Below, in pieces: positions 1-6,339 of a stretch of 6,400 nt of DNA (the first letter of the stretch is position 1; each line of letters starts with the position of its first letter). Origin of the DNA: an uncultured Selenomonadales bacterium (GTDB lineage Bacteria > Bacillota_C > Negativicutes > Selenomonadales > Selenomonadaceae); the NCBI GenBank assembly GCA_947302675.1, contig CAMYWI010000083.1, forward strand, positions 1 through 6,400, in the 5' to 3' direction. A model generated the notes under the pieces. It ran no database searches. It saw only the letters and a list, made by a program, of their open reading frames with translations, and was not told the DNA's origin. The translations under genes were made by a program, and so were the position numbers.

Positions 1-105
1 GACGTTCAGAGGTCGTTGCAGGCGGGCTTGAACGCGCACTTATCAAAGCCCGTTGAACCCGACGTTTTGTTCGAGACGCTGGAGAATATGATTAAAGACG
101 ATTGA
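1..105 (+). CDS. C-terminal end of a response-regulator receiver domain protein (partial)
   Basis: Frame 1 is open from the first base to TGA at 103-105 and gives 34 residues. The stretch AGLNAHLSKPVEPDVLFETL matches the end of a CheY-like receiver domain. The Lys-Pro pair (residues 16-17) is the conserved beta-5 lysine and cis-proline that contact the phosphorylated aspartate site, and the rest fits helix alpha-5. The protein ends 17 residues after the proline, so the receiver is the C-terminal domain. The wording AGxNAHLxKP is typical of receivers attached to hybrid histidine kinases, but a stand-alone response regulator is also possible. The phosphoacceptor aspartate lies outside the window. 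The receiver assignment is well supported; the full architecture is unknown. Confidence 0.8.
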   Translation, partial: DVQRSLQAGLNAHLSKPVEPDVLFETLENMIKDD

Positions 106-148
106 CCATGCTTAGCGGCATCATTGCTATCCTCGCAGGAAAAAATTC

Positions 149-178
149 TTGTGAGATTTTTTCTTTCCGTGCTATAAT
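149..178 (+). promoter_or_regulatory. Sigma-70-type promoter for the RTX-like gene
   Basis: A perfect -10 hexamer TATAAT lies at 173-178. It is preceded by an 18-base spacer and a -35 candidate TTGTGA at 149-154 (4 of 6 matches to TTGACA). Transcription would begin near 185, leaving a leader of about 25 bases that holds the AAAGGA ribosome binding site at 195-200 before the ATG at 210. The AT-rich surroundings increase chance matches, but position and spacing fit the gene well. Confidence 0.6.
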
Positions 179-209
179 TTTCTTATCTTTAATGAAAGGA
201 CGTGGTTTT

Positions 210-841
210 ATGAAGGAATTTATTTTCGACCTTCAGCGTTTCGCTATTACAAATGCTTTAAGTTCCGTTGCCAAAACAATCGCCTCTATTGGTGAGGAAA
301 TCACAACAGATGGCAAAAAATACAATTTCTGGGCAGTATTTATGATTTAGCTAACCTTGCTTCTGATCTTTACGATTCAATTAAATCCATAGGTTCTGAT
401 ATTAAAAATCGCAACTACAATGCTGATACTTTCCTTGAATCACTTAAGTTATTATCCAATTCTCTGGATGGTTTTGCGAATATACTTGAGAAACTTCCTA
501 AAATAGAATTTTTGCCAGTATTCGGCCTTGCTGCTTCGATGCCATCATTTACTTTAGCTATAAAAAATGCTGAACAAGAAAAAAATAACAATAGCAACGG
601 TTCTATAAGTCAAGAAAGCATAGATGAAATTGTAAAAAGTTTTATTGATGTTGTTGGAGAGACCGTAAAAACTTTGTTGGCTCTTGCCCCCAGTGAACTT
701 ATAGCAAAAGTGGCAGAGTTGACAATCTTCCCAATATTGATAGATATTCTTAAAGCAGACATTAAATCTATATATCTGACAAGTGTAGACGATAGCCTAG
801 ATCCCGGTGAGACTTTTATGGAGGAATGGCTGGGGGAGTAA
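210..841 (+). pseudogene. N-terminal part of a frameshifted RTX-like protein
   Basis: The start is ATG 210, with AAAGGA at 195-200 (9-base spacing) and a strong promoter upstream. The first frame reads MKEFIFDLQRFA and continues to TAG at 348-350 (46 residues). The -1 frame is open from 296 to TAA at 839-841 and clearly carries the same protein on: re-reading one base at the GGG of 330-332 gives a smooth join (NFW then GSIYDLANLASDLY). The segment is predicted helical, with amphipathic stretches and a more hydrophobic patch (ELIAKVAELTIFPILIDIL). I see no cleavable signal peptide and do not recognise a domain. It is AT-rich (18 of 60 bases are G/C at 541-600) compared with its neighbours. It runs on, after a second -1 shift, into the RTX-repeat frame at 826-1953. 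It may be a broken gene, a phase-variable gene, a recoded gene, or a sequence with two base-call errors. Confidence 0.6.
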
Positions 842-1953
842 ATGACTTAATTTCAGATATAGTATCTTTCTTCAGTGGAAAAATAGATTCGGCAGAACGT
901 TCAGATAGCGTCATAAAAATCGTTTACGATGATGGGAGCGTGAAGTATTACAACGAAGCTGACAACACTCAAATTAACCTTCCGAGCGAAGACAACAGAT
1001 TGTCCAACCAAGCATCCGGCGTTACGGTCAAGGGCGGCACGGGTAACGACACCGTTTTTACCAACGAAAACACAGAAAAGAATTCCATAGACGGTGGTTC
1101 AGGTAACGATTTCATAGTTGCTTACGACAATGACAGCACGATTTGCGGTGGAGATGACGACGACAGAATAGCGATATTCGGGACACAGAATAAAATTTTC
1201 GGCGACGCGGGTAAAGATATTATTCTTCTCGAAAACGGCGCGGACAGCAACACTGTAAACGGCGGGCTCGGCGACGATATTATTGTTCTTGAAAGCGTCG
1301 AAAATTCCGTTATCGAATACAGCGCGGGCGACGGCAACGATGTAATTATCGGCTACGCTGAAAGCGACGTTATTCACATTACGGGCGACTATTCAACGTC
1401 AATCAGCGGTCAGGACGTGATAATTTCTGTCGGCGACGGCTCGATAATCCTCAGTGGCGCGAGTGGCAAAGAAATAAACATAAACGGCACAAAAGAATTG
1501 ATAGGCGAGGAATCGGATACGCCGTTGATTGTCACCATTCCGAGTGTTTGGGACGAAGGAGTAAATATTATTCGCGGCACGTCAGGCGACGATACTGTTG
1601 TTAACAGTAGTTACGGAAAAAATGTCATGATTCACGCCGGTACAGGTAATGACGAGATTAACAATTTTGCCAGCAACGTCACAATCAACGGTAATGAAGG
1701 CGATGATACTTTTATCTTCCGGGCGGGCGACGGTAAGAATACCATTCTCGACTATTCAAGCGGCGAGCTTTTGCAAATCCTTGATAAACGCGGCGCGGAA
1801 GGCGATATTAAAAATTCAATGTTCAGTGACGACACGCTCACGCTTGCGATTCAAGGCGGCGGCAAAATTATTTTGAGTAGCGTTGACGTTTCGACTGACT
1901 TCAATATCAATGGCGAAATTTATCACGTCAAAGAAAATTCTTTGACCAAATAA
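826..1953 (+). CDS. RTX-type calcium-binding repeat protein, C-terminal portion of a frameshifted gene
   Basis: This frame (375 codons from ATG 826) carries glycine/aspartate nonapeptides of the RTX (haemolysin-type calcium-binding) family. One block spans residues about 70-157 (GGTGNDTVF, GGSGNDFIV, GGDDDDRIA, GDAGKDIIL, GGLGDDIIV) and a second about 251-305 (GTSGDDTVV, AGTGNDEIN, GNEGDDTFI), with a less regular beta-rich spacer between. In the family such repeats form a calcium-bound parallel beta-roll, and the proteins are usually exported unfolded by type I secretion through an uncleaved C-terminal signal. The tail FNINGEIYHVKENSLTK could serve as that signal, but this is inference. No transporter genes are visible. 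ATG 826 is a doubtful start, because GGAGG at 820-824 ends only 1 base before it. The likelier reading is that this is the rest of the protein starting at 210, joined at the G-run 832-836 (MEEWLG then GVNDLIS). Function is unknown: toxin, adhesin, S-layer and enzyme scaffold are all possible. Confidence 0.75.
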   Translation: MAGGVNDLISDIVSFFSGKIDSAERSDSVIKIVYDDGSVKYYNEADNTQINLPSEDNRLSNQASGVTVKGGTGNDTVFTNENTEKNSIDGGSGNDFIVAYDNDSTICGGDDDDRIAIFGTQNKIFGDAGKDIILLENGADSNTVNGGLGDDIIVLESVENSVIEYSAGDGNDVIIGYAESDVIHITGDYSTSISGQDVIISVGDGSIILSGASGKEININGTKELIGEESDTPLIVTIPSVWDEGVNIIRGTSGDDTVVNSSYGKNVMIHAGTGNDEINNFASNVTINGNEGDDTFIFRAGDGKNTILDYSSGELLQILDKRGAEGDIKNSMFSDDTLTLAIQGGGKIILSSVDVSTDFNINGEIYHVKENSLTK

Positions 1954-1974
1954 AATCCGCACAGACAAAAATTT

Positions 1975-2006
1975 AAATCTCGCCGAAAAACTCAGCGGGA
2001 TTTTTT
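1975..2006 (+). terminator. Intrinsic terminator after the RTX-like gene
   Basis: The arm AAATCTCGC at 1975-1983 pairs with GCGGGATTT at 1995-2003. This gives nine base pairs with one G-U, an 11-base loop, and a run of six T at 2001-2006. It lies 22 bases after the TAA at 1951-1953 and before the next promoter candidate, as expected for a rho-independent terminator. Confidence 0.8.
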
Positions 2007-2007
2007 A

Positions 2008-2036
2008 TTGCGCAATGGAAAGTTTTTGAATACAAT
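2008..2036 (+). promoter_or_regulatory. Weak candidate promoter for the PilM/PilN-like gene
   Basis: TACAAT at 2031-2036 differs from the -10 consensus at one base. The element 17 bases upstream, TTGCGC at 2008-2013, matches only the first three bases of the -35 consensus. Its place just after a terminator and about 28 bases before a coding start makes a promoter likely here, but the exact elements are uncertain. Confidence 0.35.
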
Positions 2037-2051
2037 ATCGGAAAATTTTAT

Positions 2052-2066
2052 GGAGGGAAATTTTTG
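2052..2066 (+). promoter_or_regulatory. Ribosome binding site that fixes a TTG start
   Basis: GGAGGG at 2052-2057 is a strong Shine-Dalgarno sequence lying six bases before TTG at 2064-2066. The ATG at 2050-2052 is in another frame and overlaps this site. This supports TTG 2064 as the start rather than a later ATG in the same frame. Confidence 0.7.
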
Positions 2067-3095
2067 GAGCGGGTTAAGCAATTTTTCGTTGAGGACATGG
2101 GCGAAGTTATCGGCGCGTACTTCGACGGCGAGAAAATTTTTATCGCGCGGCTGACCAAAAAGTTCGAGACGGTTGAAGTTGAGGCTTACGGCTTGGAGAT
2201 TGAACGGCTCGCCGAGAAAATTTCTGACGTGTGCAAGGAAAAGGCTTGGAAAACTTCGGCGGTCGGCTTTTGCTTGCGAGAGGAAGACGCCGTGACTTTT
2301 CAAACAGAAATTTCTAACGTTCCAGAAAAAGAAATTCCCGCACTCGTGAAAAGCTGGGCGGTCGCGCAGGCGGGAGCCGACGCAATTTTTTCCTTCACAA
2401 AACTTGGTGAGGAACTTTGGATGGAGACGTTGCCGAAGTCGAAGGCGGACGAAATTTTTTCCGCGTTTAAAAAGTTCGGGCTGACTCTGCGCGGGTTATC
2501 AATCATACCCGCCGACGTGCTGACGAAAATTCACCCCTACGAACGCACGGAATTCATTGTAGAAGTCGTTCGCAACAAAAGTTCGCCAAACCTTTTAACA
2601 AAGCGCGGCTTGTTGGCGACGCGCGGCGTCTCGTTTGATTGGCTAAAAATTTCTTACGTGGCGGCGGCGATTTTTATAATCGGGCTGATTGGTAGCTCGA
2701 CGAAACTTTTTCTCGACTACAGCGAAGCAACGGATAATCTTGACGCGGCGAAAGTTTCTGTGGAAAGTTTAAGCGAGGAGATTGCGCTAAAAAAGAATCT
2801 TGACGAAAATATCTCCGCGCTCCACCGAATCAACGAGCTTGCCGCGCAGGTTGAGCCGACTAAAAATTTTAATCGCCTGCTCAATCTGGGAAGGGTTGCC
2901 GATAAAAATATTCGCTTGACGAAAATCCGCGTCGAGGAAAATTCTCTGGAGCTTGAAGGTTCCGCTGACGACTCCGCCGCGATTAAAAATTATCTCGGCA
3001 AGGTCAAAGGTAGCGTCGCGAACACTGCGCGGCTTGAGAGTTCGACCGAGCGCGACGACGAAATTTTTTTTGTGATTCGCGCGTCATTAAAGTAA
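2064..3095 (+). CDS. PilM/PilN-like (GspL-like) single-pass membrane protein
   Basis: The gene encodes 343 residues from TTG 2064. The N-terminal ~180 residues are soluble and mixed alpha/beta, with an opening (GEVIGAYFDGEKIFIARL) like the first strands of the actin-like PilM fold. One membrane segment follows at about residues 196-211 (YVAAAIFIIGLIG), then a charged helical, coiled-coil-like region at about 218-262. The end is a compact alpha/beta domain (IRLTKIRVEENSLELEGSA, about 283-343) resembling the C-terminal domain of PilN. In type IV pilus and type II secretion systems, PilM+PilN or GspL form the inner-membrane assembly platform that links the cytoplasmic ATPase to the periplasmic parts. 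Here both halves seem to sit in one chain, as in GspL. No other pilus gene is visible, so the role is inferred from layout only. I see no terminator between this gene and metH. Its last 67 codons are repeated directly downstream. Confidence 0.5.
   Translation: MERVKQFFVEDMGEVIGAYFDGEKIFIARLTKKFETVEVEAYGLEIERLAEKISDVCKEKAWKTSAVGFCLREEDAVTFQTEISNVPEKEIPALVKSWAVAQAGADAIFSFTKLGEELWMETLPKSKADEIFSAFKKFGLTLRGLSIIPADVLTKIHPYERTEFIVEVVRNKSSPNLLTKRGLLATRGVSFDWLKISYVAAAIFIIGLIGSSTKLFLDYSEATDNLDAAKVSVESLSEEIALKKNLDENISALHRINELAAQVEPTKNFNRLLNLGRVADKNIRLTKIRVEENSLELEGSADDSAAIKNYLGKVKGSVANTARLESSTERDDEIFFVIRASLK
2892..3095 (+). repeat. Direct repeat, copy 1 (3' end of the PilM/PilN-like gene)
   Basis: These bases, which end with the gene's stop codon, recur at a constant offset of 206 bases (3098-3301) without insertions or deletions. 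In the core (2903-3095 against 3109-3301) I count 13 differences in 193 bases. The first 11 bases of the unit hold three more differences. Confidence 0.95.
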
Positions 3096-3097
3096 AG

Positions 3098-3301
3098 AGG
3101 CTTGCTGGTAAAAATATTCGCTTGACGAAAATCCGCGTCGAGGAAAATTCTCTGGAGCTTGAAGGCTCTGCCGACGACTCCGCCGCGATTAAAAATTATC
3201 TCGGCAAGGTCAAGGGCGGCGTTGCGAACAGTGCGCGGCTTGAGAGTTCGACCGAGCGCGACGACGAAATTTTCTTTGTGATTCGCGCGTCGCTGAAATA
3301 A
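3098..3301 (+). pseudogene. Second copy of the last 67 codons of the PilM/PilN-like gene (gene remnant)
   Basis: Homology to the upstream gene begins 3 bases after its stop codon and ends at the matching TAA (3299-3301). Read in its own frame, which is offset from copy 1 because 206 is not a multiple of 3, the segment runs from RLAGKNIRLTKIRV to the same C-terminus (FFVIRASLK). It has no ATG; the only in-frame alternative start near its beginning is TTG 3122, without a well-spaced ribosome binding site. In the core, 12 codons differ, 10 of them synonymously; the two replacements match S317G and T321S of copy 1. This pattern means the copies diverged while both were selected as protein. The segment is therefore better seen as the leftover 3' end of a related allele or paralogue than as a recent duplication. 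Expression is unlikely. Confidence 0.8.
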
Positions 3302-3319
3302 ATTTTGGGAAGTGTTTTC

Positions 3320-5677
3320 ATGATAGAAATTTTTGATGGGGCAATGGGTACGATGTTGCAGGCGGGCGGCTTGAAGGCGGGCGCGTGCCCCGAACTCATG
3401 AACGTCGACGCTCCCGACGTCGTGAAGAAAATTCACCGTGCCTATATCGAGGCGGGCGCGACGATTATCGAGACGAATACTTTTGGCGCGTCGAGTCTCA
3501 AGCTTGCTCATTACGGCTTGGAAAGTCGCGTTCGCGAGTTGAACTTTGCCGCCGTGAAAATTGCTAAAGCCGCTGCGCAGTCTCAAGCGAAAGTCGCCGG
3601 CTCAATGGGTCCGACGGGGAAATTTATCGCGCCGCTCGGCGATTTGGACTTCGACGACGCCTACAAAATTTTTTATGAACAAGCTCAAGCACTCGCGGAG
3701 GCGGGCGCAGATTTTTTGATAATCGAGACGTGCATTGACATTCAAGAAATGAGGGCGGCTCTCCTTGCGGCGAAGGACGCTTGCAACTTGCCGATTATCT
3801 GCCAACTTTCCTACAGTGAGGACGGGCGCACCGTCACGGGCACAGACCCGCAATCTGCCGCCGTGATTCTCGACGCAATGGGCGCAAGCGTTATCGGCGT
3901 GAATTGCTCGCTTGGTCCGGAGCAACTTGTTCCCGTCGTGAAGATTTTGGCGACGAACACTTGCAAACCTATCAGCGTTCAGCCAAATGCCGGTATGCCC
4001 TATCTTGAAGACGGCGCGACGAAATTTCCAATGGACGCAAAAACTTTCGGCAGTTGGGGCAAGGCACTCGTTGAGGCGGGCGCGACTTATCTCGGCGGCT
4101 GTTGTGGCACGACACCCGATCATATTCGCGAACTTGCTTTGAACGTCAAAAATCTAGTCCCTAGTCCCCAGTCCCTAGTTCCTAAACTCATGCTGGCGAG
4201 CCGGAGCAAAACCGTCACTATCGATAAGGAACTGCCGACGGTTTTAATCGGCGAGCGAATAAATCCGACGGGTAGAAAGAAACTCGCGGCGGAGATTCGT
4301 GAAGGTTCCCTGCTCGGCGTCAAGCGCGACGCGCTCAATCAAGTCAAGGCGGGCGCGAAAGTTCTTGATGTCAATATGGGCGTCGGCGGCATTGACCAAG
4401 CTAAAATGATGGCGCAAGCCGTCAAAGAGATTGCTCGCATAACCGACGCGCCGTTGTCAATCGACACGAGCGACGCGGCGGCACTGGAGGCGGGCTTGAA
4501 AAATTTTCCCGGTCGTGCGCTGATTAACTCCGTCAGCTTTGAACCCGACCGCATTAAAAATTTCTTGCCGCTCGCCAAAAGATACGGCGCGGCGATTTTG
4601 ATTCTGCCCTTGACCGAACAGGGCGTCCCGAAAACTTCTGCAGAGCGTGTCGAAGTTGCCAAGAAAATTATCGACGCCGCCAAAGCTCACGGACTCGACG
4701 ACGGCGATTTTCTCCTCGACGCGCTTGTCATGACCATTTCCGCCGACAAGGACGCTTGCCTTGAGGTTTTGCGCACGTTGAAACTTTATCGCGAGCAATT
4801 CGGCTATCCGGCGACTATGGGCTTGAGCAATATTTCTTTCGGCTTGCCCAATCGCCCGCTGATTAACTCGACTTTCTTTGCGATGAGCCTAGCCGCCGGT
4901 CTCGACGCCCCGATTATGAATCCTTACGATGAACTTATGCAAAACGTTTTGAAATCTGCCGCTGCACTTTTGGGCAAGGATCCAAACGGCTTGAACTTCA
5001 GCAAGCTCGCGCAGGTCACGACGGCTGAGCCGACAAAGAAAATTTCTCTGCCGACGCTCGACGCGATTAAGCTTGCGGTTCAAGAGGGCGATAAGGACGA
5101 AATTCCCGCGCTGATTAAAAAGGCTGTCGACGAAAATTTTTCTGCCGACGAAATTACCGAACGCGCACTGACCGCCGCAATGAATGAACTCGGCGAGGAC
5201 TTCGGCTCCGGAAAAATTTTCTTGCCGCAAGTTCTTTTGAGTGCGGAGACGATGCGGCTTGCCTTCGACGAGTTGAAGAAGATTTTGCCCGCGCAGAAGA
5301 CGGCGACGCGCGGCACGTTTGTTATTGCGACGGTAAAGGGCGACGTTCACGACTTGGGCAAGAATATTGTCGGCGCGTTGATTTCAAACAGCGGCTTTAA
5401 GCTCGTCGACTTGGGCAAGGACGTTGACTCGGAAAAAATTGTTCGCGCCGCCCTTGAGCACGACGCTGACATTGTGGGCTTGTGTGCACTCATGACCACG
5501 ACGATGATTCAGATTGACAAGGTTATCGCGGACTTGCACGCGGCGGGCAGTGCGGCAAAAGTCATGGTCGGCGGCGCGGCTCTCACGCAGGAATATGCTG
5601 ACGCGGCGGGCGCGGACGCTTATGCCAAAGACGGCGTCGAGGCGGTTCGCTTGGCTAAAAATTTGCTTGGTGATTGA
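3320..5677 (+). CDS. metH: Cobalamin-dependent methionine synthase lacking the activation domain
   Basis: The protein has 785 residues from ATG 3320. GGGA at 3307-3310 is a modest ribosome binding site 9 bases upstream; an earlier in-frame TTG at 3305 has none. It transfers the methyl group of 5-methyltetrahydrofolate to homocysteine via cobalamin in the cytosol. Domains: homocysteine methyltransferase 1-275, with the zinc cysteines Cys196 (GVNCSLGP) and Cys261-Cys262 (GGCCGTTP); pterin-binding barrel about 305-550 (GERINPTGRKK 311-321, DVNMG 350-354, SIDTSD 380-385); helical cobalamin cap about 575-655; Rossmann cobalamin domain about 663-785 with the base-off ligand motif DVHDLG (His677). 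E. coli MetH has about 1,230 residues; the missing C-terminal reactivation domain is encoded by the next gene, a split known in Firmicutes. Oddities: Cys722 replaces the usual serine of the SxL motif (GLCAL), and the linker at 279-289 is encoded by a heptanucleotide repeat. No riboswitch is visible upstream. Confidence 0.95.
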   Translation: MIEIFDGAMGTMLQAGGLKAGACPELMNVDAPDVVKKIHRAYIEAGATIIETNTFGASSLKLAHYGLESRVRELNFAAVKIAKAAAQSQAKVAGSMGPTGKFIAPLGDLDFDDAYKIFYEQAQALAEAGADFLIIETCIDIQEMRAALLAAKDACNLPIICQLSYSEDGRTVTGTDPQSAAVILDAMGASVIGVNCSLGPEQLVPVVKILATNTCKPISVQPNAGMPYLEDGATKFPMDAKTFGSWGKALVEAGATYLGGCCGTTPDHIRELALNVKNLVPSPQSLVPKLMLASRSKTVTIDKELPTVLIGERINPTGRKKLAAEIREGSLLGVKRDALNQVKAGAKVLDVNMGVGGIDQAKMMAQAVKEIARITDAPLSIDTSDAAALEAGLKNFPGRALINSVSFEPDRIKNFLPLAKRYGAAILILPLTEQGVPKTSAERVEVAKKIIDAAKAHGLDDGDFLLDALVMTISADKDACLEVLRTLKLYREQFGYPATMGLSNISFGLPNRPLINSTFFAMSLAAGLDAPIMNPYDELMQNVLKSAAALLGKDPNGLNFSKLAQVTTAEPTKKISLPTLDAIKLAVQEGDKDEIPALIKKAVDENFSADEITERALTAAMNELGEDFGSGKIFLPQVLLSAETMRLAFDELKKILPAQKTATRGTFVIATVKGDVHDLGKNIVGALISNSGFKLVDLGKDVDSEKIVRAALEHDADIVGLCALMTTTMIQIDKVIADLHAAGSAAKVMVGGAALTQEYADAAGADAYAKDGVEAVRLAKNLLGD
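4154..4181 (+). repeat. Heptanucleotide tandem repeat inside metH
   Basis: Four consecutive 7-base units occur: CTAGTCC (4154), CTAGTCC (4161), CCAGTCC (4168) and CTAGTTC (4175), with a decayed fifth, CTAAACT, at 4182-4188. In the metH frame they encode the proline/serine-rich linker LVPSPQSLVPK (residues 279-289) between the homocysteine and folate domains. The codons are unlike the rest of the gene. Repeats of this CTAGTCC/CCAGTCC type are known mostly from intergenic DNA in other bacteria, notably cyanobacteria; that comparison is from memory. Confidence 0.8.
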
Positions 5678-5678
5678 A

Positions 5679-6338
5679 ATGATATACAACGCGCAGATTT
5701 TGGAGATAGACGCGGCGGAAACTCGACGCTACGCGGGCTTGCGCAAGGCTCAAAACTTCGGCGAGAAAAATATCCGCGCGGCTTGCGAAGAGGCACTGCT
5801 TTTAATTGATGTGCGCGGCGCGTGGGAGCTTTACGACTATAAAAATTGCACGGTCGCGAGCGAGCCGCCCTTTACAATCGCGGGCAATTCGATTATAAAA
5901 CACCTTGACGGCTGCGAAAAAGTTATCTGCATGGCGGCGACAGTCGGCGCGGCGATTGAACAGGAAATTACTAAAAAATTCGAGCGCGGAGAGTATTTAG
6001 CGTCAGTACTTTTAGACGCGGCGGCAACGGCGGCAGTTGAGCAAGCGGCGGATTTAATGGAGAAAAATTTTGCGGCGAAGTTTTCTAAGGAAGGCTACAA
6101 AATGCGTTGGCGATTCAGTCCGGGCTATGGCGATTGGAATTTGACGGCGCAGGAAAAACTTTTTAAAATCAGCGGCGCGGAGCAAATCGGCATGAGTTTA
6201 AGTTCGGCGTTGATGTTGGAGCCGCGCAAGTCCGTCACGGCGATTATCGGCTTGGAGAAAATTTCCGCGCAGAAAAATTCTTCGCATAAAAAAAATTGCG
6301 CCACCTGCGACAAACTCGATTGCCCGATGAGGAAATAA
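5679..6338 (+). CDS. MetH activation-domain protein (stand-alone, SAM-dependent reactivation)
   Basis: The protein has 219 residues from ATG 5679, which lies 1 base after the metH stop. GGTGA at 5669-5673, inside the end of metH, is the likely ribosome binding site, so translation is probably coupled. The same frame is open further upstream (to 5514), but that part lies inside metH and does not resemble the family. The protein matches the C-terminal activation domain of MetH. The segment RWRFSPGYGDW (residues 143-153) contains the SAM-binding RxxxGY signature (Arg145, Gly149, Tyr150), and MLEPRKSVTAIIG follows near residue 189. In E. coli MetH this domain binds S-adenosylmethionine and remethylates inactive cob(II)alamin after one-electron reduction by flavodoxin; here it would act in trans on the upstream protein. 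The tail adds a cysteine cluster, CATCDKLDC (Cys207, Cys210, Cys215), absent from E. coli MetH as I recall it, which may bind metal. Confidence 0.88.
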   Translation: MIYNAQILEIDAAETRRYAGLRKAQNFGEKNIRAACEEALLLIDVRGAWELYDYKNCTVASEPPFTIAGNSIIKHLDGCEKVICMAATVGAAIEQEITKKFERGEYLASVLLDAAATAAVEQAADLMEKNFAAKFSKEGYKMRWRFSPGYGDWNLTAQEKLFKISGAEQIGMSLSSALMLEPRKSVTAIIGLEKISAQKNSSHKKNCATCDKLDCPMRK

Positions 6339-6339
6339 T

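Noticed and set aside
138..168. Inverted repeat (GAAAAAAT 139-146 with ATTTTTTC 156-163) as terminator of the receiver gene or as operator
   Set aside because: The stem is almost all A-T and overlaps the spacer of a better-supported promoter. An operator cannot be excluded, but nothing in the sequence favours it.
1033..1740. DNA repeats in the RTX region as a CRISPR or satellite array
   Set aside because: The periodicity is at the protein level (nonapeptides) and the DNA copies are too diverged for a DNA repeat array.
3276..3304. Promoter for metH (TTGTGA 3276-3281, 17-base spacer, TAAATT 3299-3304)
   Set aside because: Both hexamers match only 4 of 6, the -10 is formed by the repeat copy's stop codon, and the predicted transcript start would fall beyond the ribosome binding site.
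2990..3586. Long minus-strand open frame across the repeat and the metH start
   Set aside because: It mirrors coding sequence on the + strand, has no recognisable protein features, and exists because of the high GC third positions. The same holds for the other antisense frames over metH.
5514..5678. N-terminal extension of the activation protein inside metH
   Set aside because: The extra 55 residues are Arg/Ala-rich shadow coding of metH. ATG 5679 has a ribosome binding site and gives the normal family start.
2040..6280. Frequent GAAAATTTT-type words as possible DNA uptake or binding sites
   Set aside because: They fall in frame as common Lys/Glu-Ile/Asn-Phe codons and vary in exact sequence, so codon usage explains them.
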